Below, piece by piece: positions 34,449 through 46,237 of a stretch of 64,000 nt of DNA; the first letter of the stretch is position 1, and each line of letters starts with the position of its first letter. The stretch is from Eriocheir sinensis. Its lineage: Eukaryota; Arthropoda; Malacostraca; Decapoda; Varunidae. Where the stretch lies: positions 10,445,386-10,509,385 of the forward strand of contig NC_066513.1 of NCBI RefSeq assembly GCF_024679095.1, in the 5' to 3' direction. The translations under genes were made by a program, and so were the position numbers. The notes under the pieces are model-generated. The model was not told the DNA's origin. It searched no databases and saw nothing but the letters and a program-made list of their open reading frames with translations.

Positions 34449-36531
34449 AGGTGGTGGTGTCGCCCTTAATGTAAAAAGCTATTTGCAACCTACCGACAGA
34501 ACACCAAGAGACAGTAACGTTGAACATTTGTGCGTGTGAGTAAATACTGTAAAATATAATCTAATTATATACGTCACCTACAGGCTTCCGGGTCAATCAC
34601 TGGAAGATGATGTTGAAAGGTACAGCGTATTACGGCAGTCACTTAATAACAACTCACTGATATTAGGAAACTCTAATATTGCTCATATTGACTGGGCGAC
34701 ACTGTCGGGTACAGAAGGCGAGTCACATAGAATGATCGAATCTTTAGAGGATAATTACCTAAGTCAAATGGTTACTAAGCCAACTCAACAAAATAACATA
34801 CTTGACATCGTTATAGCAACCCAAGATAATTCAGTCGGTAATGTTACGGTAGGAGAACATCTCGGTTCTTGCGATCATAAATTAGTGCGCGTCGACATTA
34901 GAGCTCAAACAACAGTGATTGAAAATAAAGTAAAGGTGTCCAATTTCAAAAGAGCAAATTTCGTAGAAATCCGACAAAAACTAACAGAAATACAACCATC
35001 AAGTGATTGCAACGTAGAGGAAGCCTGACTAAACTTTAACCCGTGGGCTATGGGAAAGCCGAGAAGAGGCCGAGAAACGGCACCATTATACTGCATTTTG
35101 AGACTAAGAAAAGAGCATGGATCGTATATCAGAGTACTCTCATATTCATAAAGCCGTTAAAAATATTTATTTATACTCAAACTCCATTCTTTCTGGGTGG
35201 TGTTTGTTACAAAATAAACAGTTTCGTGACACGTGGCATCAAGCCGAAAGTCGTTTGTTGTCTACTTTAGAGAATTTGACAAGTGATTACTGTATGGATA
35301 GCTAATTCAGTCTGCCATGATCTTACAGCACCGCAATGACCCAGGGCATGCATGATGGGTTGCTCTATGCCGCCACCGCCTACAATTAGCTCGAATTAGG
35401 CGTTCTGAGGCGAGCCCCATACGGGGTCCACCGTTTCAGCGGACCGACTCGCGGGAGCCCACAAATGGGTCCGCCGACTCTGTCGGGTTAAGAATCAATT
35501 ACTTACTTAGCAAAATACATGTGTCCTGTTTTGAGAGAAGCGAAGTAACACTAACAAAAGTCCACCTTGGTTTAATAACGAAATTAAACATTCGGTTAAG
35601 GAGATATATTTGTCTGATAGGCTAAAGAAAGAGCATAACACGCCCGAAAACACTAAACTTTATCATGAAGCCAAGCGGAGAGTAAAAAGATTGGTAGGTC
35701 AGGCAAAGCGTAGATATGAAGAAAACATTGCAGCCAACTGTAAAAATAATCGAAAATCCATCTTCAGTTATATAAACAACAGGAAGGCGATCAGAAGTGG
35801 AATGGGACCCTTAACTAACAGTGACGGTGAAATAGTGACTGACAGGAAACACGTTGCGAACTTGTTAAAGAATTATTTTTCCTTGGCATTTAATACTACC
35901 AGTTTTACCGCCACTACCACCAACACCAGCGACGACAATAACACTAACGTAAGTCTCATTCATGCATTGCCTAATTCTGTAATAAATACTGATGAAGTCC
36001 TAAATGCTCTCCAATCCCATAAAACAAATAAAAGTCCAGGACCTGACAATGTATATCCTACACTAGTACTTAAAGAAACAAAAACGAATTACTCTCCTCT
36101 CTCACAACCGTATTCAATATGTCCTTGCGACAAGGCATCGTCCCTTCGGACTGGAGAAAGGCTAACGCAACACCGATTTTTAAGGAAGGAAATAAAAAAA
36201 TACCAGGTAATAACAAGCTTATTACTCTAACATCAGTTGTAGGTAAGCTACTCGAGAGCATAATTATAGACAAAATTGTGAGTTACCTTGAAAGCCACTC
36301 ATTAATCAAAGATTCACAACATGGCTTCCGTAACAAAAGATCCTGCCTATCAAACCTACTCACCTTTTATAACGACCTCTGCTCTGTTTTTGACCTAAGC
36401 AAATTACTGCACGTAGTCTATCTTGATTTCCAGAAAGCGTTTGATAAAGTTCCACACCATAAATTACTTTATAAATTAAAGCAACTAGGTATTGACGATC
36501 AAGTACACCAATGGATCCCGAATTGGTTGAG
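34447..36531 (+). pseudogene. LINE A2 ORF2, endonuclease and N-terminal RT
   Basis: Endonuclease segments are RGGGVALNVKSYLQP, NNNSLILGNSNIAHIDW (catalytic-region GDFN changed to GNSN) and HLGSCDHKLVRVDI. After the MITE it resumes with SPPWFNNEIKHSV-like sequence, RRYEENIAANCKNN, NKSPGPDNVYP, SQHGFRNKRSCLSNLL and VVYLDFQKAFDKVPHHKLL, up to IPNWLS, where LINE B1 cuts in. Stops (for example TGA at 35028) and frame changes near 34560 and 36090 make it dead. Confidence 0.88.
35040..35487. mobile_element. 448-bp piggyBac-like MITE with TTAA duplication
   Basis: TTAA at 35036-35039 and 35488-35491 flanks a segment that begins CCCGTGGGC and ends ...CTCTGTCGGG, giving CCCG termini. Copy A1 has the empty site (CTTTAAAAATCACTTACTC at 28343), so boundaries and the 4-bp TTAA duplication are certain. 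TTAA targets and CCC ends are diagnostic for piggyBac. There is no transposase; subterminal GTCCGC/GCGGAC-like inverted motifs (about 35417-35475) are present. Confidence 0.87.
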
Positions 36532-39365
36532 CTATCTCTCCTAAATTTCAAGCCAATGCTGAATGTTGCGTCTATGTACGCAATGACATCACTTGCTCTC
36601 GTGCCCACGACCTTGACTCTTCAGAATTTTCCACCATCTGGCTAAGACTTCATTGTCACTCTATTACTAAATACATCTGTGCTGTTTATCTCTCACCTAA
36701 TTCTACCAACTATGTAAAATTCTTTGACTATTTGAATTCCAAAGTGGAGCACATCTTTACCCACTCTCCTTTTGCTGAAATCTCCATCTTAGGACATTTC
36801 AATGTTCTTCACCAGCTTTGGCTTTGATCTTCTTTCACTGACTAGCCTGGTCGACAAGCATACAACTTTTCTTTTCTCAGCGATCTAGATCAGTTGATTC
36901 AGCACCCTACCCGTATTCCCGACCGCCTTGGAGACACTCCCAACATTCTAGACCTATTCCTAACCTCTAATCCTTCAGCTTACTCTATCAAACTGTTCTC
37001 TCCGTTGGGCTCCTCCGATCACAACATTATTTCTGTATTTTGTCCTATCGCTCCTGTACAGCCTCTGGACCCACCGAAGAGGCGGTACTTCTGGCATTTT
37101 GCTTCAGCTCGATGGGACGACCTGAAGATGTACTTTTCCAATTTCCCGTGAAATGATTTTTGCTTCCAGGAGAGAGACCCCCCTATCTTGCCAAATCTAT
37201 TCTTCGACTCACCAAAAACACTTCCATCAGAAGAAAATACCACAACCTTGCTTTTTCTGATTCTTCCAGAGACTTCTGGCACCTAACCAAAAATATCTCC
37301 TCCAATTTCACTTCTTCATCTTTCCCTCCTCTCCTTAATCCTGACGGCAGCACTGCCATCACATCTATCTCTAAGGCTGAACTCTTCTCTCAAACTTTCT
37401 CTAAAAACTCCACTCTGGACGATTCAGGGCATATTTCTCCTACTCATCCCCCTTCTGACTCATTTGTGCCTGTTATTAAGATTCTTAAGAATGATGTCTT
37501 CTGTGCTTCCGTGATGACACCCTGCCTGGTCAAACTCTTTCGTCTTTGCCTGTCAACATCTACTTTTCCTTCCTGATGGAAGTACGCCTACATACAGCCT
37601 GTGCCTAAGAAGGTTGACCGCTCCAATCCCTCAAACAACCGTCCTATAGCTTTACTTTCCTGTCTTTCTAAAGCCTTTGAATCGATCCTTAACCGGAAGA
37701 TTGATATGCATCTATCCACTTCTAACCTTCTCTCTGATCGCCAGTATGGGTTCCGCAAGGAGCATTCTAGTGGATCTTCTTGCTATTTTTAACTGACTCT
37801 TGGTCATCCTCTCTTAGCCGTTTCGCTGAAACTTTCTCAGTTGCTCTAGTCTAGACATATCGAAAGCTATCGATAGAGTCTGGCACAACTCTTTGCTTTC
37901 TAAACTGCCCTCATACGGATTCTATCCTTCTCTCTGTATCTTCATCTCCAGTTTCCTTTCCGGCCGTTCAATTTCTACTGTGGTAGACGGTCACTGTGCT
38001 TCCCTAAAACCTATCAACAGTGGTGTTCCGCAGGGCTCTGTCCTTTCTGATATTCAACAATGATCTTCTTTCTACATTAAACGCTCCTATCCACTCATAC
38101 GCCGATGAATCTGCTTTGTATTTTTAACTTCTTTCATCAGAAGACCCTCTCAACAGGAATTACAAGACTCCAGACTGGAGGCTGTAGAACTCTTAACCTC
38201 TGACCTTGCTATTATTTCCCATTGGGGCAAAGGGAATCTGGTGTCCTGCAAAGCCTCAAAAGCTCATTTTCTCCACCTATCAACTCGACACAATCTTCCA
38301 AACACCTATCCCCTATTCTTCGACAACACTCAGCTGTCACCTTCTTCTACACTAAACATCGTCGGTCTGTCCTTAACTCAAAATCTTAACTGGAAACTTC
38401 ACATCTCTTCTCTCAGTAAATCATCTTCCACGAGGTTGGGCGTTCTGTATCGTCTCCGCCAATTCTTCTCCCTCGCACAATTGCTATCCATATATCGCCC
38501 TCGTATGGAGTATACATCTCATGTGTGGGGGGGTTCCACACCCACAGCTCCCTTGGATAGAGTAGAGTCTAAGGTTGGTATTATAAGACACTTTGGCTTT
38601 TCACACCAGCTATTTCTAAAGGTCAAAGAGGGGGTCAGTCGGGTTCTAATGAATGTTTGTTTAGGTTCACGGTACAGAGGAAGGGTCAAACTACCACCAG
38701 AGCCATAAAACTACCCTTGTAAATGCCCACAACTCCTACGAAAGCCTTGTCAAATATGTGTTCTTGGGCGGCGAAATGTTTTAAATTACGACCCTAAGGC
38801 TCTTCGTCTCATCAACTCCTCTCCTCTTACTGACAGTCTCCTACCTCTTAAATTCTGCCGCTATGTTGCCTCTCTTTCTATCTTTTATCGATATTTTCAC
38901 GCTGACTGCTCTTCTGAACTTGCTAACTGCATGCCTCCCCCTCTCCTGCGGCCCCGCCGCACTCGACTTTCTACTCAAGCTCATCCCTATACTGCCCATA
39001 TCTCTTATGCAAGAGTTAACCAGCATTTTCACTCTTTCATTCCTCACGCTGGTAAACTCTGAAACAATCTTTCTTCATCTGTATTTTCTCCTGCCTACGA
39101 CTTGAACTCTTTCAAGAGGAGAGTATCAGGACATCTCTCCTCCCGAAATTGACCTCTCTTTCAACCACTCCCCTTTACCTGTTCATATAGGAGCAGTTAT
39201 TTGCTGGCTTTTGCCGTTCTCCACTTCCAAAAACTTTTGCTGTTGCGCTAGACATATCAAAAGCCTCTGATAGTGTCTGGCACAAGTTTTTGCTTTCCAA
39301 ACTACCCTCCTACAGATTCTATCCTGTATACTTTTTTTTTTTGCCCTTGAGCTGCTCTCTTTGCT
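36532..39365 (+). mobile_element. Jockey-like LINE, copy B1, inserted in LINE A2
   Basis: 5'-truncated within the endonuclease (CTATCTCTCCTAAATTTCAA) and degenerate. Segments read [19 protein letters not shown], the RT start NNRPIALLSCLSKAFES, YGFRKEHSSGSS, a frameshifted DISKAxDRVWH, KPINSGVPQGS, a broken YADES, then KASKAHFLHLSTRHNLP and the C-terminal region to about 39160. The 3' end is the family tail TTGCCCTTGAGCTGCTCTC + TTTGCTGTAAAAAA. LINE A2 resumes at once. Internal stops are common. It carries a 219-bp insertion (38575-38793) and an unusual extra RT piece in its 3' UTR. Confidence 0.88.
38575..38793. mobile_element. 219-bp insertion with 6-bp target duplication CTAAGG
   Basis: CTAAGG occurs at 38569-38574 and 38794-38799; other copies of LINE B (52395, 61075) show the empty site GAGTCTAAGGCTCTTC. 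The ends TTGGTATTATAAGACACTTT and, in reverse complement, GGTCGTAATTTAAAACATTT are weakly similar, perhaps a decayed TIR. Family unknown. Confidence 0.75.
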
Positions 39366-40119
39366 GTAAAAAACAACAACACCAAAGAGTGGTGATCGAT
39401 GGATATAACTCGGAGTGGGCGCCTGTCACTAGTAACGTCCCTCACGTCTCAGTTCTTGGCCCAGTGCTTTTCATTATTGACATCAGCGATGTGGACGTTG
39501 GAATCAATAATCTCATTAGTAAATTTGAAGACGACACAAAGATTGGTAACTCGGTTCTCACTGACGAAGGCAGATAAAACCTCCAAGAAAATTTACATAA
39601 AATTTCAGCTTGGTCTGATAAATGAGAAATGCCCTTTAATATACATAAATGCACAAATGCCAGGTTCTTCAAGCTGGAACAAGAAATAAGAGGTGTGATT
39701 ACGAAATGCGTGGTGTTAAACTCAAAAGCGTTCAATGCGTCAAGGACTTTGGTGTCAAAATCACGTCAAACCTCAAATTCTCACAACAATGCATCGACGC
39801 AGCAAATATAGCGAACATAATGCTGCGTTTCTTTAAAAGAAACTTTTTATTAAAAAATAAAGATGTAGTACTTTCACTTTACAACAGTTTAGTCAGACAC
39901 CACTTGGAATATGCGGTACAAGTTTGGTCTCCCCACCATGCAATGGACATTGCTATATTAGAAGGTGTTCAACGTCGGGCAACAAAAATGATCCATTCCT
40001 TGCGCAACAAACCTTACGACGAAAGGTTCTCAACCCTTAATTTGATTTCTCTTGAGAAACGTCGCCTCCGTGGAAAACTGATCGAATGTTTTAAAAAAAC
40101 TCAATGGCCTTATGAATGT
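39366..40119 (+). pseudogene. LINE A2 ORF2, C-terminal RT
   Basis: Continues from 36531: QRVVIDGYNSEWAPVTS, then NVPHVSVLGPVLFIID (the SGVPQGSVLGP box is corrupted), KFEDDTKIGNS (FADD changed to FEDD), then QVWSPHHAMDIAILEGVQRR and LEKRRLRGKLIECFKK. Copy A1 shows that the missing end follows at 42007. There are several stops and frame changes. Confidence 0.87.
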
Positions 40120-42006
40120 TGTAATACATTGCTGTATGTTTGTGCCTGTACTATATATTATATTTTTAATGTAAGTTACTTTAAGGGAAATATCAAACCA
40201 CGTGGAAGACGGAAGTGGAGAAAGGAACTAGGAAAATATTAAATTGTGAGGTCGCAGGACGGCGGGAGAGAAAAGGAATTAGGGTAAGAAGATAAATTAT
40301 GTGGGAAAAACGCGCGGCCCCCAACAAGCCCGCAGGTTCTGCACTGACGTCACGGAGTTGGAGGCGTGGTCAGAACAGGGGTGTGTCGAAGTTTGACGTC
40401 ACGGAGTTGGAGGCGTGGTCAGAATAGAGATACGTCAAAGGAACGACAGGGAGTTTACTTCCAGGGCTGAGGGTTGAGAACAGACGGGTAAGACGTAGTG
40501 CTGGTGTTACGGGTGTTGGGTGAGGTGTGAGTGTGTGTGGACATGGGTTAGTTGAGGTTTGTGGAGAGTTGTGGTGAGATAGTGTATTTGAGAGTGTAGG
40601 GAGATTGGGTGTGAGTGTGTGCGGGAATTGTTGTGTGGAGATTGTGGAGAATGGCCAAGGACACTATCTCTGTCAGCAGTTGTCTGATTCACCAGACAGA
40701 ATAATATTTCACAGAAAAGTTGGACAACTGGATCTCTATTTTCTATGTACATTATGTTGTCACTAAACGAAAAGATAGAATAATTACAACACTTTTACAC
40801 ATTACTCCATGGTATAAAGACTTTGATAATATAAATAATTGTATATAGATGTTTCATGCTCTTCGTACCGTCTGTTTTCCTGGGACAAATTATTATTTTA
40901 TCTTTTGATGGATTGAACTCGATGTTTTTATTTTTTTATTTTTATATATTTTAAAGAAATGCATTTACACAGAACCCATAAATAGTGTACTTTCATCATA
41001 AAATTAATGGTGTTTGAGAATGACTTGATCTTGATCCTGATTTTGATGTCACAGGTGGCTTGAGATTTCTCCCAGCCAGGCCTTTGTATCGGCAGCTCCT
41101 GGCATGTCCACTCTTGATAGTTCTCAAAAGACAAGAGCAAGGGAGAAACACAGGCATACGGCGCAACGCTCACAGGACGGGTTTGTTGTGGTGCTGGCAG
41201 GAGGGTTCGCGACCTTCGATTTCGGTCGTCAGTTGGGCAGGCTATTTCGGTTTCGGCCACATAAAATTTATCTTTTTCCACAAAGGCAGCTAAAGATAAT
41301 GTTCTCTAAGCATTTTTATTCGAAGCATAAACCTCTACAAAGGCGAGGTAAAACGCGTATACGGCATTTTTGGTATATTACATTCGTAAAAAATGAGATA
41401 GCTGCAACACACATGCGACCATTGTTTCCGCTCTAAAAGGATGTTAATAGTATATACTCGAGTATATATCGGAAGTTATCACAGACAAATAACCATGAAC
41501 TTACATTAGTAAGAATATTGGCATTGAAAATCAATATGTATGGTAAACAAGACTTTTTTGCGGATGCCACTCGGCAGAGCGCGACGCTTTGTCCACCTTG
41601 TAAGTTAAGCCAGCCGGTGACCCCTGAAAACGATGAGTTAGTGGCCATGGCCATTATGGAGAGATTTTGTGGTTATACCTTGGCATAGTAAGAGTAAGAG
41701 AGAGAGAGAGAGTGGAGATTTGGTTGTGTTGTATTAACGCAGAAATGGAGAGTGTACTTTAATGTAACTTGAGGAGAAATGGTGTTATTTCTGTAAAGTG
41801 GAGGCTGTAACTATCTAATTCTTAATACTAATGTTATTTTTGTAACTGTGACTTTGGTTAACCCTCCTCCAAGCACAAAGTGAGTGAAAGTCGGCCTAAG
41901 GTTTGCCCAAGGTAGCATATTCTTGTCTATCACATACTGGGCTATTAAGTGGCTACGTTACTTGTAACAAATCCTACCTTACGTAATCCCAGCCTAGGTC
42001 ATGACA
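40120..42006 (+). mobile_element. Solo-LTR-like insertion, 1,887 bp
   Basis: Begins TGTAATACATT and ends GGTCATGACA (TG...CA ends), flanked by ATGT / CTGT. LINE A2 continues exactly across it, as copy A1 shows. Near the left end a 30-bp unit TGACGTCACGGAGTTGGAGG + CGTGGTCAGA is directly repeated (about 40346 and 40393); its TGACGTCA motifs are CRE/ATF-like sites, as in retroelement promoters. No coding sequence was found. The GGCGTGGTCAGAA motif also occurs at 6483 next to the gypsy envelope relic, so the two may be related. Confidence 0.55.
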
Positions 42007-42360
42007 CTGTGGACAAATGAAAACTGTTTATGATCGATAACACTTTGCGAACGATAAATAATGGCACAAAACTTAAATGTAAACAAGTAAATTCAGACTG
42101 CACCAAATTTTTCTTCACCAGCGTTGTAGTACGAGAGTGGAATAAGCTCTCACCTTCGGTGGTCCAGTGCAACACGATTGACTCCTTTATAAACAAGCTC
42201 GACCGACACTTCCTTCAACATAATACTTACTAAACTAGAAATGCAAAGTTTTGGAGCTATCTGATTAATGTATAATTACTTAGTTCTAAGGACAGACCAC
42301 CTAGTCTGTACTATACTGTCTGTGTGGTCTGAAATGCTATGAAAATTTGTGTAAATCTCT
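42007..42360 (+). pseudogene. LINE A2 ORF2 end and 3' UTR
   Basis: Reads LFMIDNTLRTINNGTKLK-like sequence, then CTKFFFTSVVVREWNKLSP, NTIDSFINKLDRHFLQ and a stop at 42231-42233, then the family 3' UTR. It shows the undamaged end that copy A1 has lost to its long-TIR insertion. Confidence 0.88.
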
Positions 42361-42409
42361 CACACGCACCATCTCTCTTGTCTACCTCCCTATTTCCCTC
42401 TTTCCCTCC

Positions 42410-42412
<3 letters not shown>

Positions 42413-42467
<55 letters not shown>

Positions 42468-42497
42468 GAGAGAGAGAAAAGGGGGGGGTGGAAGGGA

Positions 42498-42592
<95 letters not shown>
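42413..42592. repeat. (TC)n-(GA)n inverted microsatellite pair
   Basis: About 26 TC units are followed by CCAGAGAGAGAGAAAAGGGG and then about 46 GA units on the same strand. The two arms are complementary and could form a long hairpin, directly 3' of LINE A2. Confidence 0.95.
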
Positions 42593-42594
<2 letters not shown>

Positions 42595-43319
42595 GGAGGG
42601 AGGTAGGGAGATAGACAAAGGATGGTCTTGTCCGGAACCTTGTAGGGGAAGATCAGGATCTTTTTGCCTCTGGCAAACCTACGTTGGCCTCTCGGCAAAC
42701 ACCACCTCATCTCTTACCATTCTACCAGCCGAAACCCGATCATACGTCAATGATAACCCTTACCTAGGCGCTGTAAGCCTTTTAGGTGAACGAACGAATG
42801 ATTGTGCTTGTTTACATCGCATTTAGTGTCATACAACCTAATTAGCGTCTTAATAGTGCTGTGACGCCCTTTTATTTGTGTTTATACAGTTGTAGTGTTT
42901 ACTCGTGGTGACAACTACTCGTCTGCGTCATCATTATAACCACTACTTCTGGCTGTGTGACGTAACAGTGGCCACACGTAACTAAAGCTCCGGGCGGATA
43001 AGTTACAATTCACCTGTTCTTGTATCTCCTCAGTAGTGTTCTTGCATCAGTAGTATTTGCCAAAGTACAATTACACAACCTCACACAGTGAAAAACAGTG
43101 CGATATATTTTAATAAGAGATTTAAACACCGCGCCCCAGTACAACACAGATGACTCACAGCACGTGTTCAGCCCTTTGCGGCAGCAACTCTTAAATTCAA
43201 ACCTCGCTTACTAGCTGCAAGGTCACAGACTGGCTGGATTAGGTAGGAAGACACCTACCGAACGGGCGCAAGCCACTCCCGGTGAGGTATATATGGGAAG
43301 TGAGGAGGGTGCTGAAGCC
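42593..43319. other. No gene seen
   Basis: Unique-looking sequence without recognised exons or repeats. A GTATATATGG motif at about 43287 lies upstream of LINE B2, but nothing proves a promoter. Confidence 0.45.
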
Positions 43320-43479
43320 CTCCAAAGACCCTTCCCATTACCTCACTAACTGTTTCCCTATTGTCTCATCAACACCAGAGAGTAGTTCAGCATGTTCTCT
43401 AAAGAGAGATCCTCTTCTACCCACACCACACTACATTCACACAACACACACACCTTTTCCCAAAATTCAAAATTCAAAA

Positions 43480-46011
43480 TGGCGTTCAATAACCATGCCT
43501 CGGAGTCCCCGCCTGGGGAGGGGACCACAAATTCCCCCAGAGAGGACTTCCCTTCTGGCTGCCGACCTGAGAGATGTTTTGATAACTCCTCGAGCCTTTT
43601 TCTTCTCAATTTCTGCAACATTTGCGGTCTTCGTTCTAATTTTCACTCTGTGGAACACCATCTCTCCTCCTCTAAACATCACCTTCTCTTCCTCACCGAA
43701 ACACAGGTTTCTGAGGCTAATGACAGCAATCTCTACTTTGTTCCCTCCTACTATCTCTATCCTAAATTTCAATCCATAGCTGGATGTTGCGCCTACGTGC
43801 GCAACGACATCAATTGCTCTCGTGCCCACAACCTTGACTCTTCAGAATTTTCCACCATCTGGCTAAGACTTCATTGTCATTCTACAATTAAATACATCTG
43901 TGCTGTTTATCTCTCATCTAACTTTACTAACTATGTAAAATTCTTTGACTACTTGAACTCTAAAGTGGATCACATCTTGACCCACTCTCCCTTCGCTGAA
44001 ATCTCCATCTTGGGAGATTTCAATGTTCACCACCAGCTTTGGCTTTCATCCTCTTTCACTGACCAGCCTGGTGAACAAGCCTACAACTTTGCTGTCCTCA
44101 GTGACCTAAAGCAGTTGTTTCAGCACCCTACACATATTACCGACCGTCTTGGAGACCGGCCCAACATACTAGATCTCTTTCTTACCTCTAACCCTTCTGC
44201 TTACTCTTTCAAACTGTTCTCTCCGTTGGGCTCCTCCGATCTCAACTTCATTTCTGTATTCTGTCCTATCGCTTCTGTACACCCTCTGGACCCACCGAGG
44301 AGGCGATGCTTCTGGCATTTTGTTTCAGCTCGGTGGGACGACGAGAGGATGTACTTTTCCGATTTCCCGTGGAATGATTATTGCTTCCAGGATAGAGACC
44401 CCTCTGTGTGTGCCCAGCGCATCACAGAGGTGATTGTCTCTGGAATGGAGGCATACATTCCACGTACTTTCTCTACTCCTCATGCTAAAAAACCTTGGTT
44501 TAATCACGCTTGTTTTCGTGCTGTCAAAGATAGAGAGGCAGCTCACAAAAGGTACCAGAGCCTTCGAACTCCCGCTAACTATGATCTTTACATTTCTGCC
44601 CGGAATCGTGCCAAATCTATTCTCCGACTTACCAAAAACTCCTTCATTAATAGAAAATGCCAAAACCTTGCTTTTTCTAATTTTTCCCGTGATTTCTGGC
44701 ATCTTGCCAAAAACATCTCCAACTTCACTTCTTCATCTTTCCCTCCTCTTCTTAGTCCTGACGGCAGCACCGCCGTCTCATCTATCTCTTAGGCTGAACT
44801 CTTCTCTCAAACTTTCTCTAAAAACTCCACTCTGGACGATTCTGGGCATATTCCTCCTACTCATCCCCCCTCTGATTCCTTTATGCCTGTTATTAAGATT
44901 CTTACGAATGATGTTTTCTATGCTCTCTCTGGCCTCAACTCTCAGAAGGCTTATGGACCTGATGGAGTGCCTCCTATTGTCCTTAAAAACTGTGCTTCCG
45001 TGCTGACACCCTGCATGGTCAAACTCTTTCGCCTCTACCTGTCAACATCTACCTTTCCTTCCCGCTGGAAGTATGCCTTCATACAGCCTGTGGCTTAGAA
45101 GGGTGACCGTTCCAATCCCTCAAACTACCATCCTATAGCTTTGCTTTCTTGTCTATCTAAAGCTTTTGAATCAATCCTTAACCGGAAGATTCAAAAGCAC
45201 CTTTCCACTTCTGACCTTCTATCTGATCACCAGTATGGGTTCCGCAAGGGGCGTTCTACTGGTGATTTCCTTGCCTTCCTAACTGATTCCTGGTCATCTT
45301 CTCTTAGCCGTTTCGGTGAAACCTTTGCTATTGCGCTGAACATATCAAAAGCCTTTGATAGGGTCTATCACAAATCTTTGCTTTCCAAACTACCCTCCTA
45401 CGGTTTCTATCCCTCTCTCTGTACCTTTATCTCAAGTTTCCTCTCTGACCGTTCTATTTCTGCTGTGGTAGACGGTCACTATTCTTCCCCTAAACCTATA
45501 AATAGTGGTGTTCCGCAGGGTTATGTCCTATCTCCCACTCTCTTTCTGTTGGTCATTGATGATCTTTCCAAAACGAACTGTCCTATCTATTCTTACGCCG
45601 ATGACTCTACTCTGCATTACTCAACTTCTTTTAATAGAAGACCCACCCAACAGGAACTAAATGATTCCAGGATGGAGGCGGGAGAACGCTTAGCCTCAGA
45701 CCTTACTATTATTTCCGATTGGGGCAAGAAAAAGTTGGTGTCCTTCAACGCCTCAAAAACACAGTTTCTCCACGTGTCCACTCGACACAATCTTCCAAAC
45801 AACTATCCCCTATTCTTTGACAACACTCAGCAATCACCTTCAACACTAAACATCATCGGTCTATTCTTAACTCAAAATCTCAACTGGAAACTTCATGTCG
45901 CTTCTCTTACTAAATCAGCTTCCTCGAGGCTGGGCGTTCTATACCGTCTCCGCCACATCTTCTCCCCCGCACAGTTGCTATCCATTTACAGGGGCCTTGT
46001 CCGCCCTCGTA
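43480..46011 (+). pseudogene. LINE B2 endonuclease-reverse transcriptase ORF
   Basis: One frame, open from 43392 with a likely start [15 protein letters not shown] at 43480, runs to the insertion at 46011 with two nonsense codons: TAG at 44790-44792 (AAG in B1) and TAG at 45096-45098. Endonuclease motifs are [42 protein letters not shown] and [14 protein letters not shown] motifs are AYGPDGVPPIVLKN, LLSDHQYGFRKGRSTGD, KPINSGVPQGYVLSPTLF and YSYADDSTLHYS. In motif A the catalytic Asp is Asn (ALNISKAFDRV; a later B fragment keeps ALDISKA), so RT activity would be lost even if the stops were read through. The C-terminus continues at 52341. Confidence 0.88.
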
Positions 46012-46237
46012 TAATTGATTGATTGATAGTTTATTGTTGCAAGGAAACAACAAAGGAGAAGGGAGGAGCATGCCATCCCAACCCCCAGGCAGTACAGAGT
46101 GTGATTATACAACTAAGGATACATGTGTAAGTAACACCAGGAAACTAAAAAGATACAATGGTAGGGGACAAGTGCTAAAAAAAAATAAAGGCCTTGATTT
46201 AGTCAAGGGAGCAGACATAAGGGACAGGACATATGAA

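Larger units (their letters stand above)
34447..42360 (+). mobile_element. CR1-like LINE, copy A2, split by three insertions
   Basis: Pieces 34447-35039, 35492-36531, 39366-40119 and 42007-42360 align in order and without gaps to ORF2 and 3' UTR of copy A1, so this is one 5'-truncated insertion later hit by a piggyBac-like MITE, LINE B1 and an LTR-like block. It begins inside the endonuclease, directly after a (TC)n tract. The 3' UTR (about 42232-42360: AAGTTTTGGAGCTATCTGAT ... GACAGACCACCTAGTCTG) matches 31570-31690. Confidence 0.88.
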
